Counted from the stretch's first letter, positions 25,282 to 35,891 are shown. The stretch: 64,000 nucleotides of DNA from Nesterenkonia lacusekhoensis (GCF_017876395.1 NZ_JAGINX010000001.1:620001-684000); one strand, 5' to 3'. The notes: generated from the sequence alone by a model not told the origin. Numbers and translations: made by a program.

Positions 25282-25381
25282 GGGAGTTCTCCGATCTGTG
25301 GTGGTCAGGCGGTGCGACGTGCGGGGCACGCGATCATCCTACGCGGTGGCCCCAGGTCAGGGGAGAGTCGGCGCGGGACGG

Positions 25382-25394
25382 TAGACTCGTGCTG
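25382..25394 (+). promoter_or_regulatory. Leaderless promoter -10 box of the CaCA exchanger gene
   Basis: TAGACT at 25382-25387 is 7 nt before GTG 25395. An oppositely oriented TAGGAT for the DUF2505 gene lies about 45 bp away. Confidence 0.6.
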
Positions 25395-26552
25395 GTGAGC
25401 GTGATGAGTGTGCTGCTGCTGATCGGTGGGTTCGTGCTGCTGGTAGGAGGCGGCGAGGCCCTGGTCCGAGGTGCCGCCTCCCTGGGTAAGACGGTGGGGA
25501 TGTCCTCGCTGATCGTCGGGCTGACCGTGGTCTCCTTCGCCACCAGCGCCCCCGAGCTGGCGGTGAGCACCGGTGCCGCGCTGAGCGGATCAGCGGGCCT
25601 GGCCGTGGGCAATGTGGTCGGCAGCAACATCGTCAACATCCTGTTCGTGCTGGGCCTGACCGCCGTCTTCGGGGCGCTGATGGTCCGCCAGCGGCTGATC
25701 CGTGCCGACATCCCGGTGATGATCGGGCTGTGCCTGCTCACCCTGCTGCTGGCCCTCGACGGACGCCTCAGCACTCTGGACGGCGTCGCCCTGCTGGTGC
25801 TGCTGCTGCTCTATCTGGTCGCCGTCATCACCTATGCCCGCCGCCAGCAGGCCGAAGGCAAGGACCCGGAGATCACGGTCGAAGGAGTCGACGACGACGC
25901 CGGCGGCCGCCTCATGCAGACGCTGCGCGCCACGAAGCGGCGCTCGGTGATCACCGACCTGGTCCTGGTCGTCCTCGGCGTCGGGCTGCTGGTGGCCGGA
26001 GCTCAGATGCTGGTCACCGGGGCCACCGACATCGCCACCGCCCTGGGGATCAGCGAGCTGATCGTGGGCCTGACCATCGTGGCCATCGGCACCTCCCTGC
26101 CGGAGCTGGCCACCAGTGTGATCGCCGCCCTGCGCGGAGAGCGTGACATGGCCGTGGGCAACCTGGTGGGCTCCAACATCTTCAACATCGGCGCGGTGCT
26201 GGGCCTGACCGCTGTGGTCTCCCCGGCGGGGATCGGGGTGGACCGCGCGGCCATCGTCTTCGACATGCCGGTCATGGTGGCGGCCGCACTGGTGCTGCTG
26301 CCGCTGGCCTTCACCGGGCAGATCATCGCCCGCTGGGAGGGTTTCCTGCTGGTGGGCCTCTACGTGGCCTACGTGGTCTACCTGGTCCTGGCGGCCTCCC
26401 AGCACGCCGCTCTGGATCCGTTCAGCGCGACCATGCTGTGGTTCGTCCTGCCGATCACCGCGCTGTGGGTCATCGCACTGTTGGGCTATGAGTTCGGCCT
26501 GCGCCGTGGACGGCGTGAGAGTCCGGGCTCCGAGTATCCTTCTCCCAGCTGA
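25395..26552 (+). CDS. Calcium/sodium antiporter (CaCA family)
   Basis: A 385-residue membrane exchanger with ten hydrophobic helices in two inverted halves. Each half carries an alpha-repeat: SSLIVGLTVVSFATSAPELAV with VGNVVGSNIVNILFV, and SELIVGLTIVAIGTSLPELA with VGNLVGSNIFNIGAV. These bind the cations. Family members exchange Ca2+ (or K+) for Na+ or H+. GTG 25395 is chosen from the leaderless -10 box; ATG 25404 is an alternative. A charged cytoplasmic loop lies near the middle. It precedes mfd by 65 bp but is functionally unrelated. Confidence 0.93.
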   Translation: MSVMSVLLLIGGFVLLVGGGEALVRGAASLGKTVGMSSLIVGLTVVSFATSAPELAVSTGAALSGSAGLAVGNVVGSNIVNILFVLGLTAVFGALMVRQRLIRADIPVMIGLCLLTLLLALDGRLSTLDGVALLVLLLLYLVAVITYARRQQAEGKDPEITVEGVDDDAGGRLMQTLRATKRRSVITDLVLVVLGVGLLVAGAQMLVTGATDIATALGISELIVGLTIVAIGTSLPELATSVIAALRGERDMAVGNLVGSNIFNIGAVLGLTAVVSPAGIGVDRAAIVFDMPVMVAAALVLLPLAFTGQIIARWEGFLLVGLYVAYVVYLVLAASQHAALDPFSATMLWFVLPITALWVIALLGYEFGLRRGRRESPGSEYPSPS

Positions 26553-26617
26553 TCCTTCCACCTGTTCCGACGAAAACTCCGACGAATCTCTGACGAAGAA
26601 CGAGGCGTCCTTCACCT

Positions 26618-29600
26618 ATGGCACTCTCCGGTCTGCGCACGGCACTGGCGGCGAACTCCTCCTACGCGAGGATCTCTTCAGCGGCCTCACATGCGGCCGG
26701 TGAACGGACTGAGGAGCTGCAGATCGCCGCGACCTCGGGTCTGCGCCCGGCTGTGGTCGCTGATATAGCCCAGAACATCCGCTCCCACAGCCCTCACGGT
26801 GTGGTCCTGGCCGTGACGGCCACCGACCGTGAGGCCGATGATCTGGCCACCTCTCTGGAGTGCTACGCGCCCCAGGCGCGTGTGGGCCACTTCCCCTCCT
26901 GGGAGACCCTGCCCCATGAGCGGCTCTCCCCGCGCTCGGACACAGTGGGCCGGCGTCTGGGCGTGCTGCGCCAGCTGGCCCACCCGGAGGAGGCGGGCGC
27001 CCTGGACGTGGTGGTCGCCCCGGTGCGCGCAGTGGTCCAGCCCCTCGTCGCCGGGCTGGGGGAACTGGCCCCGGTGCGCCTGGCCGTGGGGGAGGACCAC
27101 GACTTCGACGAGGTGGTCCAGGCCCTCTCCGACGCCGCCTACTCCCGGGTGGACATGGTCACCCGGCGCGGCGAGTTCGCCGTGCGCGGCGGCATCCTGG
27201 ACGTCTTCCCGCCCACTGAGCCGCATCCGCTGCGCGTGGAGTTCTTCGGCGACGAGGTTGAGCAGATGCGCTGGTTCTCCGTGGCCGACCAGCGCTCCAT
27301 CGAGGTGGAGGAGGGCTCCGAGCACCCCACGACCCTCGACGCCGCCCCGTGCCGCGAGCTGCTGATCACTGAGGCGGTGAAGGCCAGGGCGAAAGAGCTG
27401 CTCCCGCAGATGCCCCACGCCCAGGACCTGCTGACCAAGATCTCCGAGGGCATCGCCGCCGAGGGCATGGAGTCCCTGGCCCCGGTGCTGGTGGAGAAGA
27501 TGGTGCCCTTCGTCCAGGAGCTCCCCGAGGGTTCGCTGACCCTGGTGGTGGAGCCTGAGCGCACCCGCGGACGCGCCCATGACCTGGAGGTCACCAACGA
27601 GGAGTTCCTGGCGGCGGCCTGGTCTGCGGCCCCCGACGGAGGTGCGGCACCTCTGGACGTCTCCGCCGCGGAGAAGGAGGGCATCGCCGCGGGTGCCTTC
27701 GCCTCCCTGGCCGAGACCCGTGAGGCCTCCCTGCAGCACGGCGCCGGCTGGTGGTCCATCACCTCGCTCGGTCTGGACCCGGAGACCGACGGCGGAGGCG
27801 CGTTGGAGCAGGACGCCGACATCGTCTCGGTGGAATCGCGGGAACCGATCGGCTATCGCGGCAGCGTGGAGCAGGTCATGGAGTTTCTGGAGGGCCGGGC
27901 CAAGGACTCCTGGTCCGTAGTGGTCACCACCGCCGGCGGCGGCTCCGCCCAGCGCGTCCACGAGCTGCTGCAGGACTACGGGGTCCCGGATCAGCTGGTG
28001 GAGACCCTCGACGCCGCCCCGGCGCCCGGGAAGATCACCATCACCACCGCGAACCTCTCCCAGGGCTTCGCCGTGGATTCGCTGAAGCTGGCGCTGCTGA
28101 CCGAGTCCGAGATGCTGGGCCGCTCCATCCGGCAGGACAGCTCCCGGGGCAAGAAGGTGCCGGCCCGGCGTCGTCGCAATGCCGTGGATCCCCTGGCGCT
28201 GAAGAAGGGCGACTACGTCGTCCATGAGCAGCACGGCATCGGTCAGTTCGTCGAGCTGGTCCAGCGCAAGGTCGGCTCACCGCAGGCGGTCAAGGCGGGG
28301 ACCGCCGGTGTGCGCGAATACCTGGTGCTGGAATATGCGGCCTCCAAGCGCAACGGTCCCAAGGACCGGCTCATGGTCCCCACCGATCAGCTGGATCAGG
28401 TCAGCCAGTACGTCGGAGGCGACGCCCCCAGCCTCTCCAAGATGGGCGGATCCGACTGGGCCCAGACCAAGAAGAAGGCCAAGAAGGCAGTCCGGGAGAT
28501 CGCTGGCGAGCTCATCCGGCTCTACGCCGCGCGCATGGCCTCCCGAGGGCATTCCTACTCTGCGGACACGCCGTGGCAGTCCGAGCTGGAGGACGCCTTC
28601 CCCTATGTGGAGACACCGGACCAGCTGACCACGATGGACGAGGTCAAGCAGGACATGGAGCGGGAGATCCCCATGGACCGGCTGGTCTCCGGCGACGTCG
28701 GCTTCGGCAAGACCGAGATCGCGATCCGAGCCGCCTTCAAAGCCGTCCAGGACGGCAAGCAGGTGGCGGTGCTGTGCCCGACCACTCTGTTGGTCGCCCA
28801 GCACTATGAGACCTTCACCGAGCGCTACGCCGGATTCCCGGTGACCGTCCGTGCGCTCTCGCGCTTCCAGACGGCCAAGGAGTCCCGTGAGGTCTCGGCC
28901 GGGCTGAAGGACGGCAGCATCGACGTGGTCATCGGCACGCACCGGCTGCTCTCCCAGGAGGTCCAGTTCAAGGACCTGGGCCTGGTGATCATCGACGAGG
29001 AGCAGCGCTTCGGCGTCGAGCATAAGGAGCAGCTGAAGAAGATGCGCACCAATGTGGATGTGCTGGCCATGTCGGCCACGCCCATCCCGCGCACCCTGGA
29101 GATGTCCATGGCGGGCATCCGGGAGACCTCCACGCTGGCCACCCCGCCGGAGGAGCGGCACCCGGTGCTGACCTATGTGGGCCCCTACACCGATAAGCAG
29201 GTCTCGGCGGCGATCCGCCGTGAGCTCATGCGTGAGGGCCAGGTGTTCTTCGTCCACAACAGGGTCTCCTCGATCGACCGGATGGCCGCGACCATCCGCG
29301 AGCTCGTGCCCGAGGCCCGGGTGGAGGTCGCCCACGGTCAGATGGGCGAGGCCCGGCTGGAGCAGATCGTCCAGGACTTCTGGGAGAAGAAGTTCGACGT
29401 GTTGGTCTCCACCACCATCATCGAGACCGGCCTGGACATCTCCAACGCCAATACCCTGATCGTGGACCGCGCCTCCACCTACGGGCTCTCCCAGCTGCAC
29501 CAGCTGCGCGGTCGTGTGGGGCGCTCGCGCGAACGCGCCTACGCCTACTTCCTCTACCCCTCGGAGAAGCCGCTGGGGGAGGACGCCCTGGAGCGGCTCA

Positions 29601-30253
29601 AAGCGGTGGCGGCGAACAACGAGCTCGGTGCTGGCCTGCAGCTGGCCCAGAAGGATCTGGAGATCCGCGGCGCGGGCAACCTGTTGGGCGGCGAGCAGTC
29701 CGGCCACATCGCCGGCGTCGGGTTCGACCTCTACCTGCGTATGGTGGGGGAGGCGGTCTCCGACTACCGCGGCGATGCTGAGGAGACCATCACCGAGGTC
29801 AAGATCGAGCTGCCGATCAACGCTCACCTGCCCCATGACTATGTGCCCGGCGAGAGGCTGCGTCTGGAGGGCTATCGGAAGCTGGCCGCCGCAGACGAGG
29901 ACGCAATGATCGATGAGGTCGTCGGTGAGTGGAAGGACCGCTACGGAGAGCTGCCCCAGCCGGTGGAGAACCTCGTGGAGGTGGCGCGTCTGCGCAACCG
30001 GGCCCGCGGCGTCGGGATCCACGACATCGGCACCCAGGGCACCTTCATCCGCTTCGCCCCCGTGGAGGAGCTGCCGGAGTCCCGTGAGATGCGCCTGGAC
30101 CGGATGTACCCTGGCTCGCAGATCAAGCAGTCGATGAAGCAGGTTCTGATCCCCAAGCCGCAGACGGCCCGCATCGGAGGGGAGGATCTGACCGACGCCG
30201 CTCTGCTCGAGTGGCTGAAGCAGGTCTTCGACGCGATCTTCCCGGCTGCCTGA
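26618..30253 (+). CDS. mfd: Transcription-repair coupling factor
   Basis: A 1211-residue SF2 translocase that removes RNA polymerase stalled at DNA lesions and recruits UvrA. The UvrB-like N-terminal module is followed by the RNA-polymerase-interaction domain beginning near residue 524 (KKGDYVVHEQHGIGQF). The helicase core follows with Walker A GDVGFGKTE near 691 and IIDEEQRFGVEHKEQL near 792, then the RAD motif region (LHQLRGRVGRSRERAYAYF) and the C-terminal autoinhibitory TRCF domain. Full length for the family. The peptide-transporter operon begins 47 bp after its stop. Confidence 0.97.
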   Translation: MALSGLRTALAANSSYARISSAASHAAGERTEELQIAATSGLRPAVVADIAQNIRSHSPHGVVLAVTATDREADDLATSLECYAPQARVGHFPSWETLPHERLSPRSDTVGRRLGVLRQLAHPEEAGALDVVVAPVRAVVQPLVAGLGELAPVRLAVGEDHDFDEVVQALSDAAYSRVDMVTRRGEFAVRGGILDVFPPTEPHPLRVEFFGDEVEQMRWFSVADQRSIEVEEGSEHPTTLDAAPCRELLITEAVKARAKELLPQMPHAQDLLTKISEGIAAEGMESLAPVLVEKMVPFVQELPEGSLTLVVEPERTRGRAHDLEVTNEEFLAAAWSAAPDGGAAPLDVSAAEKEGIAAGAFASLAETREASLQHGAGWWSITSLGLDPETDGGGALEQDADIVSVESREPIGYRGSVEQVMEFLEGRAKDSWSVVVTTAGGGSAQRVHELLQDYGVPDQLVETLDAAPAPGKITITTANLSQGFAVDSLKLALLTESEMLGRSIRQDSSRGKKVPARRRRNAVDPLALKKGDYVVHEQHGIGQFVELVQRKVGSPQAVKAGTAGVREYLVLEYAASKRNGPKDRLMVPTDQLDQVSQYVGGDAPSLSKMGGSDWAQTKKKAKKAVREIAGELIRLYAARMASRGHSYSADTPWQSELEDAFPYVETPDQLTTMDEVKQDMEREIPMDRLVSGDVGFGKTEIAIRAAFKAVQDGKQVAVLCPTTLLVAQHYETFTERYAGFPVTVRALSRFQTAKESREVSAGLKDGSIDVVIGTHRLLSQEVQFKDLGLVIIDEEQRFGVEHKEQLKKMRTNVDVLAMSATPIPRTLEMSMAGIRETSTLATPPEERHPVLTYVGPYTDKQVSAAIRRELMREGQVFFVHNRVSSIDRMAATIRELVPEARVEVAHGQMGEARLEQIVQDFWEKKFDVLVSTTIIETGLDISNANTLIVDRASTYGLSQLHQLRGRVGRSRERAYAYFLYPSEKPLGEDALERLKAVAANNELGAGLQLAQKDLEIRGAGNLLGGEQSGHIAGVGFDLYLRMVGEAVSDYRGDAEETITEVKIELPINAHLPHDYVPGERLRLEGYRKLAAADEDAMIDEVVGEWKDRYGELPQPVENLVEVARLRNRARGVGIHDIGTQGTFIRFAPVEELPESREMRLDRMYPGSQIKQSMKQVLIPKPQTARIGGEDLTDAALLEWLKQVFDAIFPAA

Positions 30254-30300
30254 GCATGGCCAGCTACCTGCGTCACCAGCCCTCTCGGAAAGGACACACC

Positions 30301-31818
30301 ATGAGGAATCCGCACCGGCATCCTCTGGCTGCCGCGCTCGCCCTGGGCGCGTTGGGTCTGACCGCATGCTCGGCCGGATCGGAGGACGGTGCGGACTCAG
30401 CCGGGCCGGCCCAGGACGCCTCGGTCTCCATCGGCCTGGCCGCCGTGCCGGCCAATCTGGACTACACCACCACCGGTGGTGCCGCCATCTTCGAGGCGCT
30501 GCTCTACAACGTCTACGAGGGCCTGGTCCGGCTCGACGATGACGGTGAGGTGCAGCCGCTGCTCGCCGAGTCCTGGGAGATCAGCGAGGACGGCACCGAA
30601 TACACCTTCACGCTGCGCGACGACGTGACCTTCCACGACGGAACCCCCTTCGACGCCGAGATCGTGAAGTTCTCCCTGGAGCGGCTCGACGAATGGACTG
30701 CGAACACTCCGGACAATCTCGCAGCCATCGACTCGGTGGAGGTGGAGTCGCCGACTGAGGCCACCGTGGTCCTCTCTGAGCCCGACTACGACGCGCTCTA
30801 CTGGTTGGCCGGACCCTTGGGGACCATGTTCGCCCCGGACTCGGTGGATGACCTGGCCTCCGAGGCCAACGGGACCGGACCCTTCACCTTCGAGTCCTAC
30901 GAGAACGCCGTCCAGCTGGACCTGGCACGCAACGAGGACTACTGGGCAGAGCCCGCCGGCGTGGCCGAGGCCTCGCTGGTCTACTACTCGGACGCCGCCG
31001 CGGCCGCCAACGCCCTGCGCACCGACGGAGTGGACGCGGTGCTGCGCGCCGAGGCCTATGATCAGGTCGAATCCTTCGAAGGGGACGAGCGCTTCGAGGT
31101 CTCCATCGGAGACACCCAGTCTGTGGTGGTCCTGCCGATGAACAACGATCACCCGCAGCTCTCCGACCCGCAGGTCCGCGAGGCCATATCGCTGGCCATC
31201 GACAAGGAGGCTGTCCTGGCGGCGGCCGCCAGCGGTCACGGCACTGTCCTGGGCGGCCCCAGCGTCCCCACCGACCCCTACTACGCGGACTACTCCGAGG
31301 AGCGGTCCCATGATCCCGCAGCCGCCCGGCAGCTGCTGGAGGAGGCCGGCGTCGAGGATCTGAACCTGACGTTCACCGTGCCCAACCGTCCCTATGCCGA
31401 GGCCATCGCTCAGGTGGTCCAGGACGATCTGGGTGAGATCGGGATCAGCGTGGAGCTGGAGACTCAGGAGTTCCCGGCGGTCTGGGTGGAGCGGACGATG
31501 ACCGACCAGGACTACGACCTCACCGTGGTCAGCCATGTGGAGCCGCGGAACATGATCAGCTATGACGACCCGGACTATTACTGGGGCTATGACTCCGCAG
31601 AGGCCTCTGAGCACTTCTCCGAGGCCCGCGCCGCCACCGACGACGCCGACTACGCCGAGGCCATGGAGGCGGCCGCCGACCAGGTGGTCGAGGACGCCCC
31701 GGGCGTGTGGCTCTACAACTCACCCAACATCGTGATCTCCGGCGAGGGCGTCGACGGCCTGCCGCAGAACGACCTGGGCGTGGGCATGGACCTCAGCGAG
31801 ATCACCGTCAACCAGTGA
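30301..31818 (+). CDS. ABC transporter substrate-binding lipoprotein (peptide/nickel family)
   Basis: A 505-residue lipoprotein. The signal peptide ends in the lipobox LTAC (Cys at about residue 23), followed by an acidic linker. The family-5 binding-protein fold shows YEGLVRLDDDGEVQPLLAESW, LRDDVTFHDGTPFDAEIVKFSLERL and NDHPQLSDPQVREAISLAIDKEA. ATG 30301 is used, with AAAGGA upstream. Its stop overlaps the GTG of permease 1, so the whole importer is translationally coupled. Ligand class (peptide, nickel chelate or other) cannot be decided. Confidence 0.93.
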   Translation: MRNPHRHPLAAALALGALGLTACSAGSEDGADSAGPAQDASVSIGLAAVPANLDYTTTGGAAIFEALLYNVYEGLVRLDDDGEVQPLLAESWEISEDGTEYTFTLRDDVTFHDGTPFDAEIVKFSLERLDEWTANTPDNLAAIDSVEVESPTEATVVLSEPDYDALYWLAGPLGTMFAPDSVDDLASEANGTGPFTFESYENAVQLDLARNEDYWAEPAGVAEASLVYYSDAAAAANALRTDGVDAVLRAEAYDQVESFEGDERFEVSIGDTQSVVVLPMNNDHPQLSDPQVREAISLAIDKEAVLAAAASGHGTVLGGPSVPTDPYYADYSEERSHDPAAARQLLEEAGVEDLNLTFTVPNRPYAEAIAQVVQDDLGEIGISVELETQEFPAVWVERTMTDQDYDLTVVSHVEPRNMISYDDPDYYWGYDSAEASEHFSEARAATDDADYAEAMEAAADQVVEDAPGVWLYNSPNIVISGEGVDGLPQNDLGVGMDLSEITVNQ

Positions 31819-32825
31819 GCACCGCCTCTGTGAGCACTGATGCTGTGGGATCTGCAGGTCGAGGGGCCGGCGGGGTGCTGGCCGTGGCCGTGCTGCGCCG
31901 GATCGGCGTCTTCGTTCTGACGGTGCTGGTTGCCTCTCTGGTGGTCTTCGCTCTGCTCAACGTGCTTCCCGGCGATGTGGCGCGGGCGCAGCTGGGGATG
32001 AACGCCAGCGACGCCGACGTGGCGCAGTTCCGCGCCGAGCACGGTCTGGACCGGCCGCTTCCGGTGCAGTACCTCGGCTGGATCACCGGGTTCCTCACCG
32101 GAGACATGGGGACCTCCTACTCCTCGCGCACCCCGGTGGCGCTTCAGGTCTTCGACGCGCTGCAGGTCTCTCTGATCCTCGTGGGTGCTGGGATCCTGAT
32201 CGCGGTCCTGATCGCCCTGCCGCTGGGGACGCTGGCAGCAGTGCGGCAGAACCGGCCCGACGGCGCCCTGCTCTCGGCGCTCAGTCAGGTCGGCATCGCC
32301 GTGCCGAACTTCCTGGCCGGACTGCTGCTGATCAGCATCTTCGCCGTGGGCCTGGGGTGGCTGCCCTCAGGCGGCTGGACGGCCCCGGCGGAGGGATTCG
32401 GGGACTTCCTGCGGCAGTTGACCCTGCCTGCTCTGGCTCTGGGGCTGGTCCGGGGCGCCATCCTCTCGCGCTACACCCGAGCCGCCGTGCTGGAGGTGAT
32501 GCGCGAGGACTTCATGCGCACCGCACGGGCCAAGGGCCTGATGCCGGCGGCGGCGCTGCGGCGCCACGGGCTGCGCAACGCACTGGTCCCCGTGGTCACG
32601 GTGACCTCCGTGGAGTTCTCGGCGCTGGTGATCGGAGCCGTGGTGATCGAGACGGTCTTCGTGATCCCCGGGCTGGGATCGCTGCTGATGCGCGCAGTGG
32701 ACAACCGGGATCTCATCCAGGTCCAGGCGATCGTGATGTGTGTGGTGGTCCTGGTGCTGCTGGTGAACCTGCTGGTGGACATCACCCGCACCCTCATCGA
32801 CCCGCGGCTGAGGAGCACGCGATGA
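31815..32825 (+). CDS. ABC transporter permease 1 (DppB-like)
   Basis: A 336-residue inner-membrane permease with about six helices. The LNVLPGDVARAQLGMNAS N-terminal region, a QYLGWITGFLTGDMGTSYSSR loop and the cytoplasmic EAA-type loop (REDFMRTARAKGL) identify the DppB/OppB group. GTG 31815 overlaps the lipoprotein stop as GTGA; the end overlaps permease 2 as ATGA. It pairs with permease 2 to form the pore. Confidence 0.94.
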   Translation: MSTASVSTDAVGSAGRGAGGVLAVAVLRRIGVFVLTVLVASLVVFALLNVLPGDVARAQLGMNASDADVAQFRAEHGLDRPLPVQYLGWITGFLTGDMGTSYSSRTPVALQVFDALQVSLILVGAGILIAVLIALPLGTLAAVRQNRPDGALLSALSQVGIAVPNFLAGLLLISIFAVGLGWLPSGGWTAPAEGFGDFLRQLTLPALALGLVRGAILSRYTRAAVLEVMREDFMRTARAKGLMPAAALRRHGLRNALVPVVTVTSVEFSALVIGAVVIETVFVIPGLGSLLMRAVDNRDLIQVQAIVMCVVVLVLLVNLLVDITRTLIDPRLRSTR

Positions 32826-33649
32826 GCCAGCGGCGAGCCGGCGGAGGCCTTCTGCTCCTCGGGGGCATCCTGGTGGGGATCGTGGTGCTCATGGCCCTGC
32901 TCTCTCTGGTCTGGACCCCGTATGACCCCACGGCGACTTCGGCCACCGACCGTCTCCGAGGGCCTGGCCCGGAGCACTGGCTGGGCACCGACGGATTGGG
33001 CCGCGATGTCGCCTCGATGCTCTTGGCCGGGGCTCAGATTCCGCTGCTGGTCGGTCTGGCGGCGGTGCTCATCTCTCTGGCCATCGGCGTGCCCTTCGGG
33101 ATCGCCGCCGCCATCACCGACCGCGGTGCCGGACTGTGGATGATGCGCTGGAACGACATCGTCCAGGCGTTCCCGCCGCTGCTGCTGGCGATCATCCTGG
33201 CCGCGGTCTGGGGCGGCAGCACGGCCACCGCGATGGTGGCTCTGGGCATCGGAGCCTCGCCGGGGGTGGCCCGCGTGGTCCGGTCCGGGACTCTGCAGGT
33301 GCTCAGCCGAGAATTCGCCTTGGCCGCCCGCGCGGCAGGGCGCGGGCCGCTCTACCTGGCGCTGCGTCACGTGCTGCCCAACATCCGCGGCATCCTGATC
33401 GTCCAGGCCACAGTGGGCTTCGCCCTCGCGGTGCTGGCCGAGGCGGCCCTGTCCTTCCTGGGGCTGGGCACGCCGCCGCCCACTCCTTCCTGGGGACGCA
33501 TGCTGCAGGAGGGCCAGTCACTGCTGCAGGTGCAGCCGATGTTGGTGCTCTGGCCAGGCGCGGCCATCGCGGTGACCATCCTGGGCTTCAACCTGCTCGG
33601 CGACGGCCTGCGGGACCGCTTCGATCCGCGGATGGAGGTGCGGCGATGA
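32822..33649 (+). CDS. ABC transporter permease 2 (DppC-like)
   Basis: A 275-residue permease. [21 protein letters not shown] near residue 50 and the EAA-type loop [18 protein letters not shown] followed by [15 protein letters not shown] are diagnostic of DppC/OppC. ATG 32822 overlaps the permease 1 stop; the stop overlaps the ATPase start. Confidence 0.95.
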   Translation: MSQRRAGGGLLLLGGILVGIVVLMALLSLVWTPYDPTATSATDRLRGPGPEHWLGTDGLGRDVASMLLAGAQIPLLVGLAAVLISLAIGVPFGIAAAITDRGAGLWMMRWNDIVQAFPPLLLAIILAAVWGGSTATAMVALGIGASPGVARVVRSGTLQVLSREFALAARAAGRGPLYLALRHVLPNIRGILIVQATVGFALAVLAEAALSFLGLGTPPPTPSWGRMLQEGQSLLQVQPMLVLWPGAAIAVTILGFNLLGDGLRDRFDPRMEVRR

Positions 33650-35454
33650 ACGACGCCGACGAGCGCAGCGCAGCGGGCCGAACGAGCACAGACCTGCTGG
33701 AGATCTCCGGGCTGCGGATCGGCACCTCCAGCACGGGGCTGGTCCACGGTGTCGACCTGACGATCGGCCGAGGAGAACGGGTGGGCCTGATCGGTGAGTC
33801 CGGATCCGGGAAGTCACTGACTCTGCTCGCCGCGATGGGGCTGCTGCCGGAGAACCTGCAGGCCTCCGGGTCGGTGGGGTTGGAGGGCGAGGGGGAGCTG
33901 ATCGGAGCCCAGGAGCGCCGTCTGGCCGCAGTGCGCGGATCCCGGATCTCGATGGTCTTCCAGGAGCCGATGACGGCGCTGAACCCACTGATGCGGGTCG
34001 GTGAGCAGGTCGCTGAGACCATCCGCATCCATAGGGGCGGTGCGGGTGAGCAGCTGCATCACAGGGTCCTGGAGCTGCTGGACAGTGTCCGCATCCCGGA
34101 ACCTGCCCGCGCAGCGCGTGCCTATCCCCATGAGCTCTCGGGAGGTCAGCGTCAGCGCGTCATGCTCGCCCTCGCCATGGCGAACCGACCTGACCTGCTG
34201 CTGGCCGACGAGCCCACCACCGCGCTGGACGTGACAGTGCAGCGCCAGGTGCTCGACATCATGGCCGACCAGGTGCGGCAGACCGGATCCTCGCTGCTGT
34301 TCGTCACCCATGATCTGGGCGTGGTGGCCTCTCTCTGCGATCGCGTCCTGATCATGCGCGAGGGTCAGATCGTCGAATCCGGGAGCACAGAGGAAGTCTT
34401 CAGAGCGCCCCAGCACCCGTATACGCGTGGGCTGCTCGCGGCCTCTGCTCTGGAGACCGACCCGCGCACCGGGCGGCTGAGGACCATCGGCGCTGGGGCA
34501 GGGGAGCAGCCGGCGTCGGGGTCGGCGTCGGATCCTGTGCCGGAACTGGGACGTGCACCGGGACCGGGATCTGCGCCGAGACATGAACCCGTGCCGGAGC
34601 CTGTACGGCGCCGGCACTCCCTCGGTCCCCATGAGGCTCTCTCCGGGGCGCGGCCGCAGATCTTCAACCAGACCGATGAGGCCCCGCTGCTGGCCGCGCG
34701 GGATCTCACCCGGACCTATGGACGCACCGGACCCCTCGGCGGCCGACGTCAGGTCCAGGCGCTGCGCGGGGTCTCCTTCGACGTGCGGGCCGGCCAGCGC
34801 TTCGGCATCGTGGGGGAGTCCGGCTGTGGGAAGTCCACCCTGCTGCGGATGCTCACCGGCCTCGAGGGGGACGGCTCGGGCTCAGTCACCGTGGGAGGCC
34901 AAGAGGTCCTGGGGAGGAAGGAGCGGCACCTGCGCTGGCTGCGGGACACCGCTCAGATCGTCTTCCAGGATCCCATGGGGTCACTGGATCCACGCATGCG
35001 GATCGGAGACGTGGTGGCTGAGCCCCTGCGGGGAGTCGCCCGTGAGGAACGGCGCAGCCGGGTGACGGCGATGCTGGAGGATGTGGGGCTGCCCGGTGCG
35101 GCCGCGGAGCGCTATCCGCATGAGTTCTCCGGCGGGCAGCGTCAGCGCATCGCCATCGCCCGAGCCCTGATCACCCGGCCCAAGATCCTGGTGGCCGATG
35201 AGGCGGTCTCAGCCCTGGACGTCTCGGTGCGCGCTCAGGTGCTCAACCTGCTCGACGACCTGGTCCGGGACTACGACCTGACGATGCTCTTCGTCTCCCA
35301 CGACCTCCACGTGGTCCGCCACGCCTGCGACACCGTGGCGGTCATGCAGGAAGGCCGGATCGTCGAATGCGGACCGGCGGAGGCGCTGTTCGCAGAGCCC
35401 CAGCACTCCTATACGGCCTCGCTGATGGACTCTGTCCCGCCCGTGGCGGGCTAA
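33646..35454 (+). CDS. ABC transporter, fused double ATP-binding protein (DppD-DppF-like)
   Basis: A 602-residue cytoplasmic ATPase with both nucleotide-binding domains in one chain. Domain 1 (about 20-270) has [24 protein letters not shown] and [11 protein letters not shown]. Domain 2 (about 345-595) has [24 protein letters not shown] and [11 protein letters not shown]; the Walker B Glu is intact in both. A Pro/Gly-rich linker with many RxPxP elements joins them. Both domains include the C-terminal oligopeptide-type extension ([21 protein letters not shown]). With the lipoprotein and two permeases this completes a stand-alone importer. Confidence 0.95.
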   Translation: MNDADERSAAGRTSTDLLEISGLRIGTSSTGLVHGVDLTIGRGERVGLIGESGSGKSLTLLAAMGLLPENLQASGSVGLEGEGELIGAQERRLAAVRGSRISMVFQEPMTALNPLMRVGEQVAETIRIHRGGAGEQLHHRVLELLDSVRIPEPARAARAYPHELSGGQRQRVMLALAMANRPDLLLADEPTTALDVTVQRQVLDIMADQVRQTGSSLLFVTHDLGVVASLCDRVLIMREGQIVESGSTEEVFRAPQHPYTRGLLAASALETDPRTGRLRTIGAGAGEQPASGSASDPVPELGRAPGPGSAPRHEPVPEPVRRRHSLGPHEALSGARPQIFNQTDEAPLLAARDLTRTYGRTGPLGGRRQVQALRGVSFDVRAGQRFGIVGESGCGKSTLLRMLTGLEGDGSGSVTVGGQEVLGRKERHLRWLRDTAQIVFQDPMGSLDPRMRIGDVVAEPLRGVAREERRSRVTAMLEDVGLPGAAAERYPHEFSGGQRQRIAIARALITRPKILVADEAVSALDVSVRAQVLNLLDDLVRDYDLTMLFVSHDLHVVRHACDTVAVMQEGRIVECGPAEALFAEPQHSYTASLMDSVPPVAG

Positions 35455-35469
35455 GGCCCCCCCAGCCGC

Positions 35470-35522
35470 ATGCAGAAGGGGCGGGGAGCGTTCCGAAGAA
35501 CTGCTCCCCGCCCCTTCTGCAT
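35470..35522. terminator. Bidirectional terminator between the importer operon and the salvage operon
   Basis: ATGCAGAAGGGGCGGGGAGC (35470-35489) pairs perfectly with 35503-35522; inside, GTTC-CGAA-GAAC adds four pairs with one bulged T. The two operons converge here. Confidence 0.8.
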
Positions 35523-35543
35523 CTGCCGCTCAGGCGTGTGCGC

Positions 35544-35873
35544 TCAGTGCTGGGCGCTGGCCTTGGGCTCGCGGATCGAGGCATTGGACTCAGCGGCGCG
35601 GGACTCCATGGCGTCCAGGGGCTCGCCGTGCTCGCCGTGCAGATCCTGCTTCTCCAGGGAGTCGGACCGGCCGATCAGCTCCTTGGCCACGAGGAAGGTG
35701 CCGGTGTAGAGGCCCAGGAAGATCAGGCCGGGCAGCCAGACCGAGTCCAGATCCCAGAACATCAGTGCCACCACTGAGCCCATCAGCATGCCGAAGACCA
35801 GGAGGAAGACGAGGAAGTTCTGCAGGAAGCGGCCCTGGCCGGAGTAGGCGGCGACCTTACCGTTGCTGATCAT
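35544..35873 (-). CDS. Small two-helix membrane protein of unknown function
   Basis: A 109-residue protein with membrane segments at about residues 17-40 and 47-66 and a charged cytoplasmic tail rich in Glu, Ser and Ala. It is not assigned to a named family. ATG 35873 is 18 bp downstream of the deoC stop on the same strand, so it is probably the last gene of the lpdA-pnp-pmm-deoC operon. Nothing in its sequence suggests enzyme activity. Confidence 0.7.
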   Translation of the reverse strand: MISNGKVAAYSGQGRFLQNFLVFLLVFGMLMGSVVALMFWDLDSVWLPGLIFLGLYTGTFLVAKELIGRSDSLEKQDLHGEHGEPLDAMESRAAESNASIREPKASAQH

Positions 35874-35891
35874 GCTGGGGATCCCCTTTTT

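Noticed and set aside
28277-30367. 696-codon open frame antisense to mfd
   Set aside because: Shadow of mfd codon usage; no recognisable domain, no start signal.
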